Positions 1-7,530 of a DNA stretch of 19,979 nt are shown in pieces (position 1 is the stretch's first letter; each line of letters opens with the position of its first letter). This stretch comes from Methanobacteriota archaeon (GTDB lineage Archaea; Thermoplasmatota; Poseidoniia; MGIII; CG-Epi1). The stretch covers positions 1 through 19,979 of the forward strand of contig JAPOKN010000020.1 of the NCBI GenBank assembly GCA_029977605.1, written 5' to 3'. Both the position numbers and the translations under genes were made by a program. The notes beneath the pieces were generated by a model. The model was given only the letters and a program-made list of their open reading frames with translations. It was not told where the DNA came from and ran no database searches.

Positions 1-48
1 CTTAGTTCCTTTTCCTAGCTTTTTCTTATCATTTGCATTACTGACCAT
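1..48 (-). CDS. N-terminal fragment of a leftward gene cut by the window edge
   Basis: An ATG at 48-46 on the minus strand opens a frame that runs to the window edge without a stop, reading MVSNANDKKKLGKGTK (16 codons). A TATA-like stretch (TATTAAT, minus strand, 76-70) is centred about 25 bases upstream of this ATG, the spacing expected for a leaderless archaeal transcript. The lysine-rich start is not enough to name a product. Sixteen open codons can occur by chance, so the promoter spacing is the main support. Confidence 0.35.
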   Translation of the reverse strand, partial: MVSNANDKKKLGKGTK

Positions 49-144
49 TTTTTGGTTAAAAGGGTACCAATTAATAGATTTAGTGACGTTTTGCAATATA
101 ATAAATAGGAAGTTTTAAATTGGAAATCCAAGGTGCGTATATTA
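49..144. promoter_or_regulatory. Divergent intergenic region with TATA-like boxes
   Basis: The region separates the leftward partial gene from the rightward zinc-ribbon membrane protein gene. On the minus strand TATTAAT at 76-70 fits a leaderless start at 48. On the plus strand there are two AT-rich candidates, around 95-105 (AATATAATAAA) and at 114-120 (TTTAAAT). The second is centred 28 bases before the ATG at 145. An AAGGTG at 130-135 could act as a Shine-Dalgarno site for the same ATG if the first box is used. Assignments rest on spacing only. Confidence 0.4.
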
Positions 145-1299
145 ATGTGGCTAAAAAATAACTGGGGAGTTCATGTATTTTTAGCATTCGTATTAGCTAT
201 TTTTCTTTTACCTTTTTCTAGTGCTGGCCTACTTGAAGTCTCTGTAAATAGCTCAGAAGATTTAGTAGTTAGCGAAGACGAAACTATTATTCAAGAAGGT
301 ACAAACCTAAACCTCTATGTTCGACTAAAAGGAGCATACAGAGAAGCGGGAAATAACAATACAGTGGAGTCAATTACAATTAATGTAAATTTTAGAAATA
401 CTGAAGACCCTAGAGAGTCCTTAATTGGCTACCCTGAGTTTCAGCCACTTTGCGATACTTGCTCAGACCCAGGATATGATGAATATTTATCTAAATTCAG
501 AAGCTCTGATACTAGATTCAAAGGATATGACGGCGTTGTAGAATTTGACATAATTTTAAGAAATAACAGTAATAGCATTGTGAAAAGTGCAATAGTTGAA
601 ATAACTCTAGTCACCCAACAATCTAATAGCGATGATTCAGGCGGATTTTCAATTCCCGAACTTCCTCCTGTTGTTGAAGACAACTTGATTATAATTGTAA
701 TAGGATTTTTGGCAATTCTACTTCTATCTGTTGGAATTTACACATTTGTTCTAGCTCCAGAAGATACTACTGCAGATCTGTACAAACCTGTTGAATCAAT
801 TGACCCTTTAAAGAAAAGTTTAACCGGAGTCGGGCACAAATCTGATTTACCAAGTGAATCTAAGAAACTGAAACGTTTAGAAGGAACTGGAGATGATTCT
901 GATGAGGAAGACGAGGAAGATGATGATGAGTATGAAGATGATTTTGATGATGAAGAAGATGACAGTGACTTTGATGAAAGAAAAATTCTAGACGAACTAA
1001 CTGGAACTCACTCAATTGGCTCACAAGTTGATGAGGAAGATGAGGCATCGGATGAGGACGGAAAATCAGTAGCCGCAGCTCCAGTGAAGAAAAAGGCAGT
1101 CAAGAAACGCGTTGCAAAGAAAGGTGTTGCTAAAAAGGTAGTAAAGAGACCTTCAACTAATACTGAGGCAAGTCAACCTGAAGTTAAGGCACCAAAAGGT
1201 ATGATCTCTGTAAGTTGCCCTTCATGTAGCAAAACACACACAGTTGATGAAAATACAACTAAATTTATCTGCAGTTGTGGTAGAAGAATTAGAGTCTAA
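145..1299 (+). CDS. Single-pass membrane protein with acidic and lysine-rich tail and C-terminal zinc ribbon
   Basis: The protein is not recognised as a named family. Residue numbers count from the GTG at 133. A hydrophobic signal or anchor segment (about 13-33) is followed by an extracytoplasmic domain of about 150 residues containing a Cys-x-x-Cys (107/110), then a clear membrane helix (about 185-208). The presumed cytoplasmic part holds a very acidic low-complexity run (254-283, almost all Asp/Glu), a Lys/Val/Ala-rich run (318-340) and a C-terminal zinc-ribbon-like motif with Cys 362, 365, 380 and 382. I prefer the ATG at 145 because AAGGTG lies 9 bases upstream, or because the TATA-like 114-120 fits a leaderless start there; GTG at 133 would add four residues. 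Its stop overlaps the stop of the convergent priL gene. A receptor, scaffold or nucleic-acid-binding membrane protein would fit, but no function can be assigned. Confidence 0.8.
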   Translation: MWLKNNWGVHVFLAFVLAIFLLPFSSAGLLEVSVNSSEDLVVSEDETIIQEGTNLNLYVRLKGAYREAGNNNTVESITINVNFRNTEDPRESLIGYPEFQPLCDTCSDPGYDEYLSKFRSSDTRFKGYDGVVEFDIILRNNSNSIVKSAIVEITLVTQQSNSDDSGGFSIPELPPVVEDNLIIIVIGFLAILLLSVGIYTFVLAPEDTTADLYKPVESIDPLKKSLTGVGHKSDLPSESKKLKRLEGTGDDSDEEDEEDDDEYEDDFDDEEDDSDFDERKILDELTGTHSIGSQVDEEDEASDEDGKSVAAAPVKKKAVKKRVAKKGVAKKVVKRPSTNTEASQPEVKAPKGMISVSCPSCSKTHTVDENTTKFICSCGRRIRV

Positions 1300-2783
1300 T
1301 CGCCTTTAGCAGTATCTAAAATAATTAAACTTCGCCGAGTCTCATTAGTATCATATTTGATTTCCAAAGGTCTTACTATTAAATTAATTTTATTTGATTT
1401 GAAATGACTTTCTTCAATAGGAAGAGCCACCTTCCAATCTGTCAAAGGAAGACATTCGTAATCTACATTACTATCAGTAATGCTCAATGCTGCTTTTGTA
1501 ATCCACAATTTCTTTTCTTCACCGGGAAGATCAACTGAATAAGTTCTACCATTAAAATACGAAATTTTAACCTCAACTAAGCTAGGCTTATTTTCCTTAA
1601 TCGCTGCTGACAATTTAGCTTTCTTTAGGTCATCGGGGTAAGAGAAATCAAATTCTTTTAACTTGTCTAAATTCTCATCTATTAATTTTTTTGGATAAGA
1701 CTCCCTGTCAAGAGCTGCAAGTAAAATTCTTTCAAGCCTTGATGCGTTAGGCCTTTCAGCTTCGGCCATAACTCTGTAATAGCTCAAAGGATGTTTAATT
1801 AATCGGCAAAGAGCATTTGGACCTGGACATACTCCAGTAGAAACAAGAGTATCACACTTTGGAGCATTATACTGAGTTCCTGATGTCTTACCCGAAATAT
1901 GCTCAACTTGATACCTTGTAAATGATTCTTTAAAATCTGGAGCTGTAGCAAATAATCTCATTACGGATTCTGAATCTTGATTAAGAGAAGAAAGGAAAGT
2001 AGTTATGAAAAAGCGCGAAGGGTGTGCTAAATTTACACCAGCCTGCAAATCTAACAAATTCATGTTAAAGCAGGGAGGAGCTTTAGCTAAATCAAAACGA
2101 CCTAATTCTTTCATAGCCTCAGCTTGACGCTCACCTACCACATGCTCTAAATTACCAATTCTATCAACGAATGCCTTGGAAACACTACCTATCAATTCAG
2201 TTATTGGACCCTCAAATTGATTTTTAATTTCTACTGGAGCTTCTGGTAATTCTTCAAGATGCTGACGAATAACTTCCCGCATCAATCTAACTAAGGTTTC
2301 ACGATCTAAAGTAACTATGCCATTTTGAACACCACGATTTGCAAGTTTCCAATTACCTTCCCTCAATTTTGAAGCTGCTTTAACATAATCTACAAAATTC
2401 ATGCTAAACTTATTCCCGTCTAGAGATACAGTAATTATTTCTAAAGAATTTACTACTTTAACTAAATCTTCATCGGTTTCTGTATCAAAAAACTTCTCGG
2501 CCCTTCTAGCCTCCGATAATGCAACATAGTTAATTAATGCTTGATTGTCAGCGGCTGCCAAAATCAGACGTGATATTACATAACCAAGAACAATGTCTGC
2601 CTCATCATTAACGGGAGGGCCTTCAACGTCTATTAAACCAGTAGTCGCAGAAGTTTCCAACCTAGCCACAGCTAGTGCTCTTGCTTCAGAATAAAAATAA
2701 TCCTCGAGTAGAGAATCAAGGGTTAAACCTTCTAAATAGCTGTTGGCAGATGGCAAAAATGGATATCTCCAGTATTCAACCAC
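1296..2783 (-). CDS. priL: DNA primase large subunit PriL
   Basis: This is the regulatory large subunit of the archaeal-eukaryotic primase, partner of the catalytic PriS in making RNA/DNA primers for replication. The conserved 4Fe-4S domain is clear. The four cysteine ligands lie at about residues 240 (Pro-Pro-Cys), 312, 321 and 328, with the family blocks APDFKESFTRYQVEHISG and HPLSYYR around them. The N-terminus has the usual YPFLP block. At about 495 residues it is longer than typical archaeal PriL (roughly 330-410); the extra ~150 residues follow the Fe-S domain and look partly beta-rich. I chose GTG at 2783 because a TATA-like box (2803-2812) is centred about 25 bases upstream. A TTG at 2789 would be only 18 bases from that box. 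The stop overlaps the stop of the convergent upstream gene. The PriS partner is not in the window. Confidence 0.93.
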   Translation of the reverse strand: MVEYWRYPFLPSANSYLEGLTLDSLLEDYFYSEARALAVARLETSATTGLIDVEGPPVNDEADIVLGYVISRLILAAADNQALINYVALSEARRAEKFFDTETDEDLVKVVNSLEIITVSLDGNKFSMNFVDYVKAASKLREGNWKLANRGVQNGIVTLDRETLVRLMREVIRQHLEELPEAPVEIKNQFEGPITELIGSVSKAFVDRIGNLEHVVGERQAEAMKELGRFDLAKAPPCFNMNLLDLQAGVNLAHPSRFFITTFLSSLNQDSESVMRLFATAPDFKESFTRYQVEHISGKTSGTQYNAPKCDTLVSTGVCPGPNALCRLIKHPLSYYRVMAEAERPNASRLERILLAALDRESYPKKLIDENLDKLKEFDFSYPDDLKKAKLSAAIKENKPSLVEVKISYFNGRTYSVDLPGEEKKLWITKAALSITDSNVDYECLPLTDWKVALPIEESHFKSNKINLIVRPLEIKYDTNETRRSLIILDTAKGD

Positions 2784-2833
2784 AATCAAGCAAGACGATG
2801 TGGTTTTATAACATCAATCAATGGTAATATAAC
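2784..2833. promoter_or_regulatory. Shared bidirectional TATA element between priL and the ABC operon
   Basis: GTTTTATAAC at 2803-2812 is the only strong AT box in this 50-base gap, and it reads as a TATA element on both strands (GTTATAAAAC in reverse). Its centre lies about 25 bases from the priL GTG at 2783 and about 26 bases from the ABC ATPase GTG at 2834. Both distances match leaderless archaeal transcripts. This is inferred from spacing alone. Confidence 0.5.
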
Positions 2834-3805
2834 GTGACTCTAAATCTCTTGAAAATTGAGAATGTCAAAAAGGCATACCGAAAGTATAATCTAATCGGTA
2901 AAGAGATTTCAAAATTTTCAGCCCTTAATGGACTTAATCTCAATGTTGGAAAAGGGCAAATTTACGGCTTTTTAGGGCCAAATGGAGCTGGAAAGACTAC
3001 CACAATAAAATGTATAATCGGAATATTAGAAGCTGACAGCGGAGACATTATAATTGATGGTAAGAACATAAAAGGAAATGGACTTTATTTTAAAAATAAG
3101 ATTGGATTCTTGCCTGAACAAGTTGGACTGTATGGAAGGCTAACTGCTAAAGAATCATTACAATTTTATGGAGGATTTTATAATTTAAGTGATGATTTAA
3201 TAGAGAAAAGAGGAAGGGCTCTACTTGCTAAATTAGGATTGGAAAAGGATTCAAACAGAAGAGTTAGAGAATATTCACTAGGAATGAAAAAGAGACTTGC
3301 TTTGTGTATTGCATTACTGAATGAACCTGAAATATTAGTAATGGATGAACCTACTTCAGGCCTTGATCCTAGAGGGGTAAAGGCTCTACGGATTGTTCTT
3401 AAGGATTTGAACAAAAAAGGATTAACAATTATACTTAGCTCACATGTTCTTACCGAAGTTCAAGAAATATGTTCGCATGTAGGAATCATAAATAATGGAA
3501 AATTAATTCGAGAAGAGTCTATTGATGGCATCCGTAAGGAAATAGAGAAAAAATCTATTAGGCTATTACTAAAAGTGAAAGATTTTCCAGAAAAAACTTC
3601 AAAGGAACTTGCTAATAATAAAAAAATTAAAAGTATTAAACAAAAAAATAACGGAAAACATGAAGAAATTACTTTAGAATTAAAAGAGGAACACATTCCT
3701 TGGATCACAGATTTCTTAGTGTCTAAAGGAATACAAATTTTTTCAATAGAGCCACAGAAAAATTCTCTGGAAGAAATATTCCTTAAAGAAACGGGTGGTG
3801 ATTAA
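2834..3805 (+). CDS. ABC transporter ATP-binding protein
   Basis: The protein is the nucleotide-binding subunit of an ABC-2 type exporter and would hydrolyse ATP on the cytoplasmic side for the permease encoded next. All motifs are present: Walker A GPNGAGKT (48-55), Q-loop glutamine 96, a signature of form YSLGMKKR (147-154, a common variant of LSGGQ in drug/Nod-type exporters), Walker B ILVMDE (167-172), the D-loop SGLD and the switch histidine 204. About 100 residues follow the core, as in CcmA/NatA/YhaQ-like ATPases. The GTG start sits about 26 bases after the TATA-like box 2803-2812, so the transcript is probably leaderless. The stop at 3803-3805 is directly followed by the start of the permease. 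The substrate cannot be read from this subunit. Confidence 0.92.
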   Translation: MTLNLLKIENVKKAYRKYNLIGKEISKFSALNGLNLNVGKGQIYGFLGPNGAGKTTTIKCIIGILEADSGDIIIDGKNIKGNGLYFKNKIGFLPEQVGLYGRLTAKESLQFYGGFYNLSDDLIEKRGRALLAKLGLEKDSNRRVREYSLGMKKRLALCIALLNEPEILVMDEPTSGLDPRGVKALRIVLKDLNKKGLTIILSSHVLTEVQEICSHVGIINNGKLIREESIDGIRKEIEKKSIRLLLKVKDFPEKTSKELANNKKIKSIKQKNNGKHEEITLELKEEHIPWITDFLVSKGIQIFSIEPQKNSLEEIFLKETGGD

Positions 3806-5290
3806 TTGGGTCTTAAAGATAAATATATTCAGAAATCAAAAGATAGCTGGAATAAGAAAAAGACTTGGCATCCATTGATTATGTCTTTAGTTTTAGTAAT
3901 CAGTCTTGCAATAATTCACAAAGCCTATTGGGTCTCAACTACAGAGACAGATCCCGATGAAGTTTGGGGAAATAAACAAATTACTAAAAATGGAAACAAC
4001 TGGACTATCGATTTTGATGAGGAAGTTGGAGATAGTATCACATTTAAGGGAATTTTGAGAACTGCACCAAAATTTGAAGTCTATAGAAATGATACATTTG
4101 TTCCGGGCAAATATTCTGAGGGTGAAGCACTGGTTTATTCTGAAGATTTATATGGAAAAACCATGCTAAATGTTAGTGGAATTAGGATTCTAGTTAATGA
4201 TGACCTATCTAAACAATTCTTTGTAAGTGAAATAATAACAATTAAAGCTACACTAATTAGTAATGTTTCAACGTTTGATAATAATGGTGAAATAATAACA
4301 TTAGTAAGAGAGGGATGGGTTGCTGAAGCTGAAGACATAAACCTATCATCGTCAAAAGATAACTATTTTTTCACTGCTGAACTATTGATTTTCTTTACAG
4401 GTCTTTATCTTTCGTTGAAGCGAGTTACAAACTTAAGAGAACAAACTGGATTAGTTTGGCACTTGGCAAAGTTTGAGCTTAAGCAGGGAATAAAATCACC
4501 AAGAATGATTGTACTAGGCGTAATATTTACATTATTTATTATTGGAATGGGATGGTTATTAGGAGATTTACAAAATGGAGATCCGGAATCTGCGTTCTTT
4601 GTTCAAAATGCTAACGGAGCACTACAACAACTGTGTTTCTTTGTTTTCTTTGTAGTCTCATTAGCTGCAATTGGAGTATCTGTGGATTCTTTTCATAAAG
4701 AAAGACAAGCAAATACACTCAATATTTTACTTGCTAAGCCAATAAACAGGGAAACTATAGTAATAGGAAAAGCTTTAGGGCTCTCTCTAGTCGTCGGTAT
4801 TCCTGCACTTGTGGCACAAATTTTAGGTTTAATGTTTATGATTAATGCCGGAGATTTCCCTTCTTTAAGCGGAATAATCGCTTTTATCGTTTGTGGACAA
4901 ATAATGATTTTTACGCTCGTTTGCTTTCAGCTATGTTTTGCTATAGCTGCTAGAAGCGGTACTGATGTGGTGATGTATGGACTAGGAATGTGGCTATTGT
5001 TTGCCGTTGTGTGGAATTTATTAATTTATGCAATCTCATTTGCATTAGGTATTGACGTAACTGCTGATGATTTTGAAAATGATCCTAAATTTCAAAGTAT
5101 CGCATCTCATATGGGAATGCTTAATCCCGGATATGTTTACCAATTCGCAGTTGGATTACTAACTCATAGAACTTTAGCTATAGATTTAGAAGGCATTCCT
5201 GGATGGTTAATTTTATTGGCACTAGTCTTATGGCCAATAACCTGTCTTAGAACTGCGACCAAGCTTTTCAAGAGGGAAGTCAGAGGATGA
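3806..5290 (+). CDS. ABC-2 type permease with an extra N-terminal ectodomain
   Basis: This is the membrane subunit of the ABC exporter, paired with the ATPase immediately upstream (TTG start directly after the ATPase stop, with GGTGGTGA at 3794-3801 as a likely ribosome-binding site). About eight membrane helices are visible near residues 22-43, 188-204, 233-252, 273-295, 318-346, 355-383, 388-414 and 465-482. The last six form the usual ABC-2 core, including the conserved region FHKERQANTLNILLAKPINR (296-315). Unusually, helices 1 and 2 are separated by about 140 hydrophilic residues (45-185) rich in beta-type sequence, which should lie outside the membrane. The final ATGA overlaps the start of the next gene, indicating translational coupling. 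Exported substrate unknown. Confidence 0.85.
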   Translation: MGLKDKYIQKSKDSWNKKKTWHPLIMSLVLVISLAIIHKAYWVSTTETDPDEVWGNKQITKNGNNWTIDFDEEVGDSITFKGILRTAPKFEVYRNDTFVPGKYSEGEALVYSEDLYGKTMLNVSGIRILVNDDLSKQFFVSEIITIKATLISNVSTFDNNGEIITLVREGWVAEAEDINLSSSKDNYFFTAELLIFFTGLYLSLKRVTNLREQTGLVWHLAKFELKQGIKSPRMIVLGVIFTLFIIGMGWLLGDLQNGDPESAFFVQNANGALQQLCFFVFFVVSLAAIGVSVDSFHKERQANTLNILLAKPINRETIVIGKALGLSLVVGIPALVAQILGLMFMINAGDFPSLSGIIAFIVCGQIMIFTLVCFQLCFAIAARSGTDVVMYGLGMWLLFAVVWNLLIYAISFALGIDVTADDFENDPKFQSIASHMGMLNPGYVYQFAVGLLTHRTLAIDLEGIPGWLILLALVLWPITCLRTATKLFKREVRG

Positions 5291-6282
5291 ATAGAAGAAA
5301 TATAAAAGAAGAAGATGCCGTTACACACGTCATTGAGTTCACTATTGCTTTAACAGTATTCGTAATAATTTTACAAGCTTTCACATCATCTATGAACTTC
5401 AGAATTGGAATTGACTTGAATAAAAATGATAATAATATAGTCATGGCAAGAGAAGTAATTTCTGAATTAACCGGTTCACAAGGCTTGATTGGCAGTTCTA
5501 CAAATTGGGAAGACAACGAATTCGGTACAGGTGTAGTTCAATTGCGTAACGGTACCACAGTTGGAATTTTAAACGCAGATGGAGAAATTGATTCAGATAA
5601 ATGTTCTTCTTTGAGTAAATATCCATATTATGCTCTAAAAGAAGAGCTGGGAGTTACTGAACAATTGAGAATCGAAGTACAAACGTTAGTTCCTAAGGAA
5701 ACTGTCTGTCTGTGGGGTGGAAATCCAAATACAGCTACAGTAAGCTTTGAATCACAAAGATATTTATTGTACAATGATGGAACTAAAACAGTTCCTGCTT
5801 TACTAACCGTTACAATTTATGAGGGTGATACTCCAACTAGTAATCTTTACCTAACTGAAGTAATGTACAGCCCCCAAAACAACGGTTTTGACTATGAATG
5901 GGTTGAATTTTACAATCCAAATGATATAGCGATATTTGTAAGTGGCTGGACAATTGCTGATGATGATCAAAGAGACAATATAGTTTCTGACAAAAATGAA
6001 ATTATTACTATTCCTGCAAAAAGTGTTGGAATCTTAACATCATCCCCATCGACTTTTAGAGAAACATATATTGACTATAAGTATGTATTCTCTGTTGAAG
6101 ATGTAGCCATTGGCAATGGCTTAGGAAGCACTGAAACTATAGTTTTATCAAAAAATTCGTACAATGATGTCTTTAGCTACACCTCAGAGGATGGAGCTGA
6201 TGGAAATGGTAAAACATTAGCTAGAGAATGCTACGATTGCACTGAATGGAATGAAGCTACTTCTAGTCCAGGCACCCTTTAG
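5287..6282 (+). CDS. Pilin-like membrane-anchored protein with C-terminal lamin-tail domain
   Basis: The N-terminus has a short charged leader and then one hydrophobic helix (residues 11-33, beginning DAVTHVIEFTIALT). This resembles archaeal type IV pilin-like N-termini, which often read AVSxVI, but no processing site is certain. A middle region (about 40-180) with three cysteines (106, 141 and, near the end, the pair 315/318) has no family I recognise. Residues 186-331 match a lamin-tail (LTD) domain, with the blocks YLTEVMYSP, EWVEFYNPND, VSGWTIADDD and NGKTLARE. Such domains in prokaryotes are usually secreted or surface-exposed. The ATG overlaps the permease stop (ATGA), so it belongs to the ABC operon and may be its substrate or accessory. 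It ends directly against the stop of the convergent acyl-CoA dehydrogenase gene. Confidence 0.8.
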   Translation: MNRRNIKEEDAVTHVIEFTIALTVFVIILQAFTSSMNFRIGIDLNKNDNNIVMAREVISELTGSQGLIGSSTNWEDNEFGTGVVQLRNGTTVGILNADGEIDSDKCSSLSKYPYYALKEELGVTEQLRIEVQTLVPKETVCLWGGNPNTATVSFESQRYLLYNDGTKTVPALLTVTIYEGDTPTSNLYLTEVMYSPQNNGFDYEWVEFYNPNDIAIFVSGWTIADDDQRDNIVSDKNEIITIPAKSVGILTSSPSTFRETYIDYKYVFSVEDVAIGNGLGSTETIVLSKNSYNDVFSYTSEDGADGNGKTLARECYDCTEWNEATSSPGTL

Positions 6283-7449
6283 TTATTCAAAAGCTTGAAG
6301 GCCAGTAATCCATCGTCCAAGAATTAGATTATGAATATCATGAGTTCCTTCGTAAGTATATACACTTTCCAAGTTGGCCATATGCCTCATAATTGGATAT
6401 TCATTAAGAATGCCATTAGCTCCATGGATATCTCTTGAGGTTCTAGATATTTGTAATGCAATATCAACATTATTCATTTTACCTAATGAAATCATCTCAG
6501 GTGTAGCTTCTCCTTTATCTTTCGCTCTTCCTAAATGATATGCCAATAATTGACCTTTTGTTATTTCTCTGAGCATCCAAGCCAATTTGTTCTGAACTAA
6601 TTGGAAACTAGCTATAGGTTTTTTGAACATTATTCTGGATTTAGCATAATCCACAGAAGAATGAAAACAACCCATTGCTGCGCCTAGAGAACCCCAGGCA
6701 ATACCGAAACGAGCTTGATTCAAGCAACTGAGAGGGCCCTTGAGACCTTGCACTTCAGGAAGTATCCTATCTTTTGGAATTCTGCAATCTTGAAATACTA
6801 ATTCACTTGTTATTGAGGCCCTTAAAGAATGCTTACCTTTCATTTCTGGAGCTGAGAAACCTTTGTCTCCTTTTTCAACTATGAATCCACGAATTTTACC
6901 GTCCAATTTAGCCCAAACTATTGCTAAATCTGCGATAGTTCCATTTGTAATCCACATCTTAGCGCCATTAAGAACGTAAGAGTCACCATCATCAACAGCT
7001 TTAGTTTCCATGCCTCCAGGATCAGAACCATGGTCTGGTTCAGTAAGTCCAAAGCAACCAATTAGTTCACCTTTAGCCATTCCAGGTAGATATTTGTTCT
7101 TCTGTTCTTCAGTTCCAAAAGCATGTATTGGATACATTGTTAGTGAACCTTGTACAGAGACGCAACTTCTAATTGCTGAATCTCCTCTTTCTAATTCTTG
7201 ACAAATAACGCCATAAGCTACATTTGAAAGACCTGCGCATTCGTAACCTGACAGGTTGCAACCAAATAATCCCATTTCACCAATCTTTGGTATTAGTTCT
7301 AAGGGAAATGTACCTTTCGTGTAATAATCTTCAATAATAGGTAAAACTTCTTCATCTACCCAATCCCTCACCAAGTCTCTTACCATTAACTCTTCTTCAG
7401 TTAAATGTTGATCTAAATTGTAAAAATCAACACCTTCATACTTTGACAT
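6283..7449 (-). CDS. gcdH: Acyl-CoA dehydrogenase, glutaryl-CoA dehydrogenase type
   Basis: This is a flavoprotein of the acyl-CoA dehydrogenase family that would oxidise, and probably decarboxylate, glutaryl-CoA to crotonyl-CoA in lysine/tryptophan/glutarate breakdown, passing electrons to ETF. Length (388) is normal. The N-terminal block RSCVSVQGSL (Arg94/Ser95) matches the glutaryl-specific arginine and serine. FAD and substrate blocks GCFGLTEPDHGSDP (131-144) and LRASITS are present, and the catalytic glutamate is Glu367 in YEGTHDIHN. Substrate specificity rests on these residues; another acyl-CoA is possible. A TATA-like ATATATAT (7471-7478) lies about 26 bases upstream of the ATG. No ETF or other beta-oxidation gene is adjacent. 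The sequence looks closely bacterial/mitochondrial, so ancient transfer into this lineage is likely. Confidence 0.9.
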   Translation of the reverse strand: MSKYEGVDFYNLDQHLTEEELMVRDLVRDWVDEEVLPIIEDYYTKGTFPLELIPKIGEMGLFGCNLSGYECAGLSNVAYGVICQELERGDSAIRSCVSVQGSLTMYPIHAFGTEEQKNKYLPGMAKGELIGCFGLTEPDHGSDPGGMETKAVDDGDSYVLNGAKMWITNGTIADLAIVWAKLDGKIRGFIVEKGDKGFSAPEMKGKHSLRASITSELVFQDCRIPKDRILPEVQGLKGPLSCLNQARFGIAWGSLGAAMGCFHSSVDYAKSRIMFKKPIASFQLVQNKLAWMLREITKGQLLAYHLGRAKDKGEATPEMISLGKMNNVDIALQISRTSRDIHGANGILNEYPIMRHMANLESVYTYEGTHDIHNLILGRWITGLQAFE

Positions 7450-7530
7450 TACTTTATACTCAATATAGGGATATATATGTTTTACATTATAGGGGTTAAT
7501 CCAAATATAGAACGTGCTGCTAGGAGTCTA
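7450..7530. promoter_or_regulatory. Divergent promoter region of gcdH-like gene and rfcS
   Basis: On the minus strand ATATATAT (7478-7471) is centred about 25 bases before the dehydrogenase ATG at 7449. On the plus strand AAATATA (7503-7509) is centred 25 bases before the rfcS ATG at 7531, and AGGAG at 7522-7526 lies 4 bases from the same ATG. Both plus-strand signals favour 7531 over the in-frame ATG at 7477. Confidence 0.45.

Noticed and set aside
860..1048. Minus-strand open frame rich in His and Leu
   Set aside because: It is a shadow of the Asp/Glu-rich coding run of the zinc-ribbon membrane protein.
7477..7530. Longer rfcS start at 7477
   Set aside because: The 18 extra residues are not conserved in RfcS. 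ATG at 7531 gives MEQIWIEKYRP, with AGGAG and a TATA-like box at suitable spacing.
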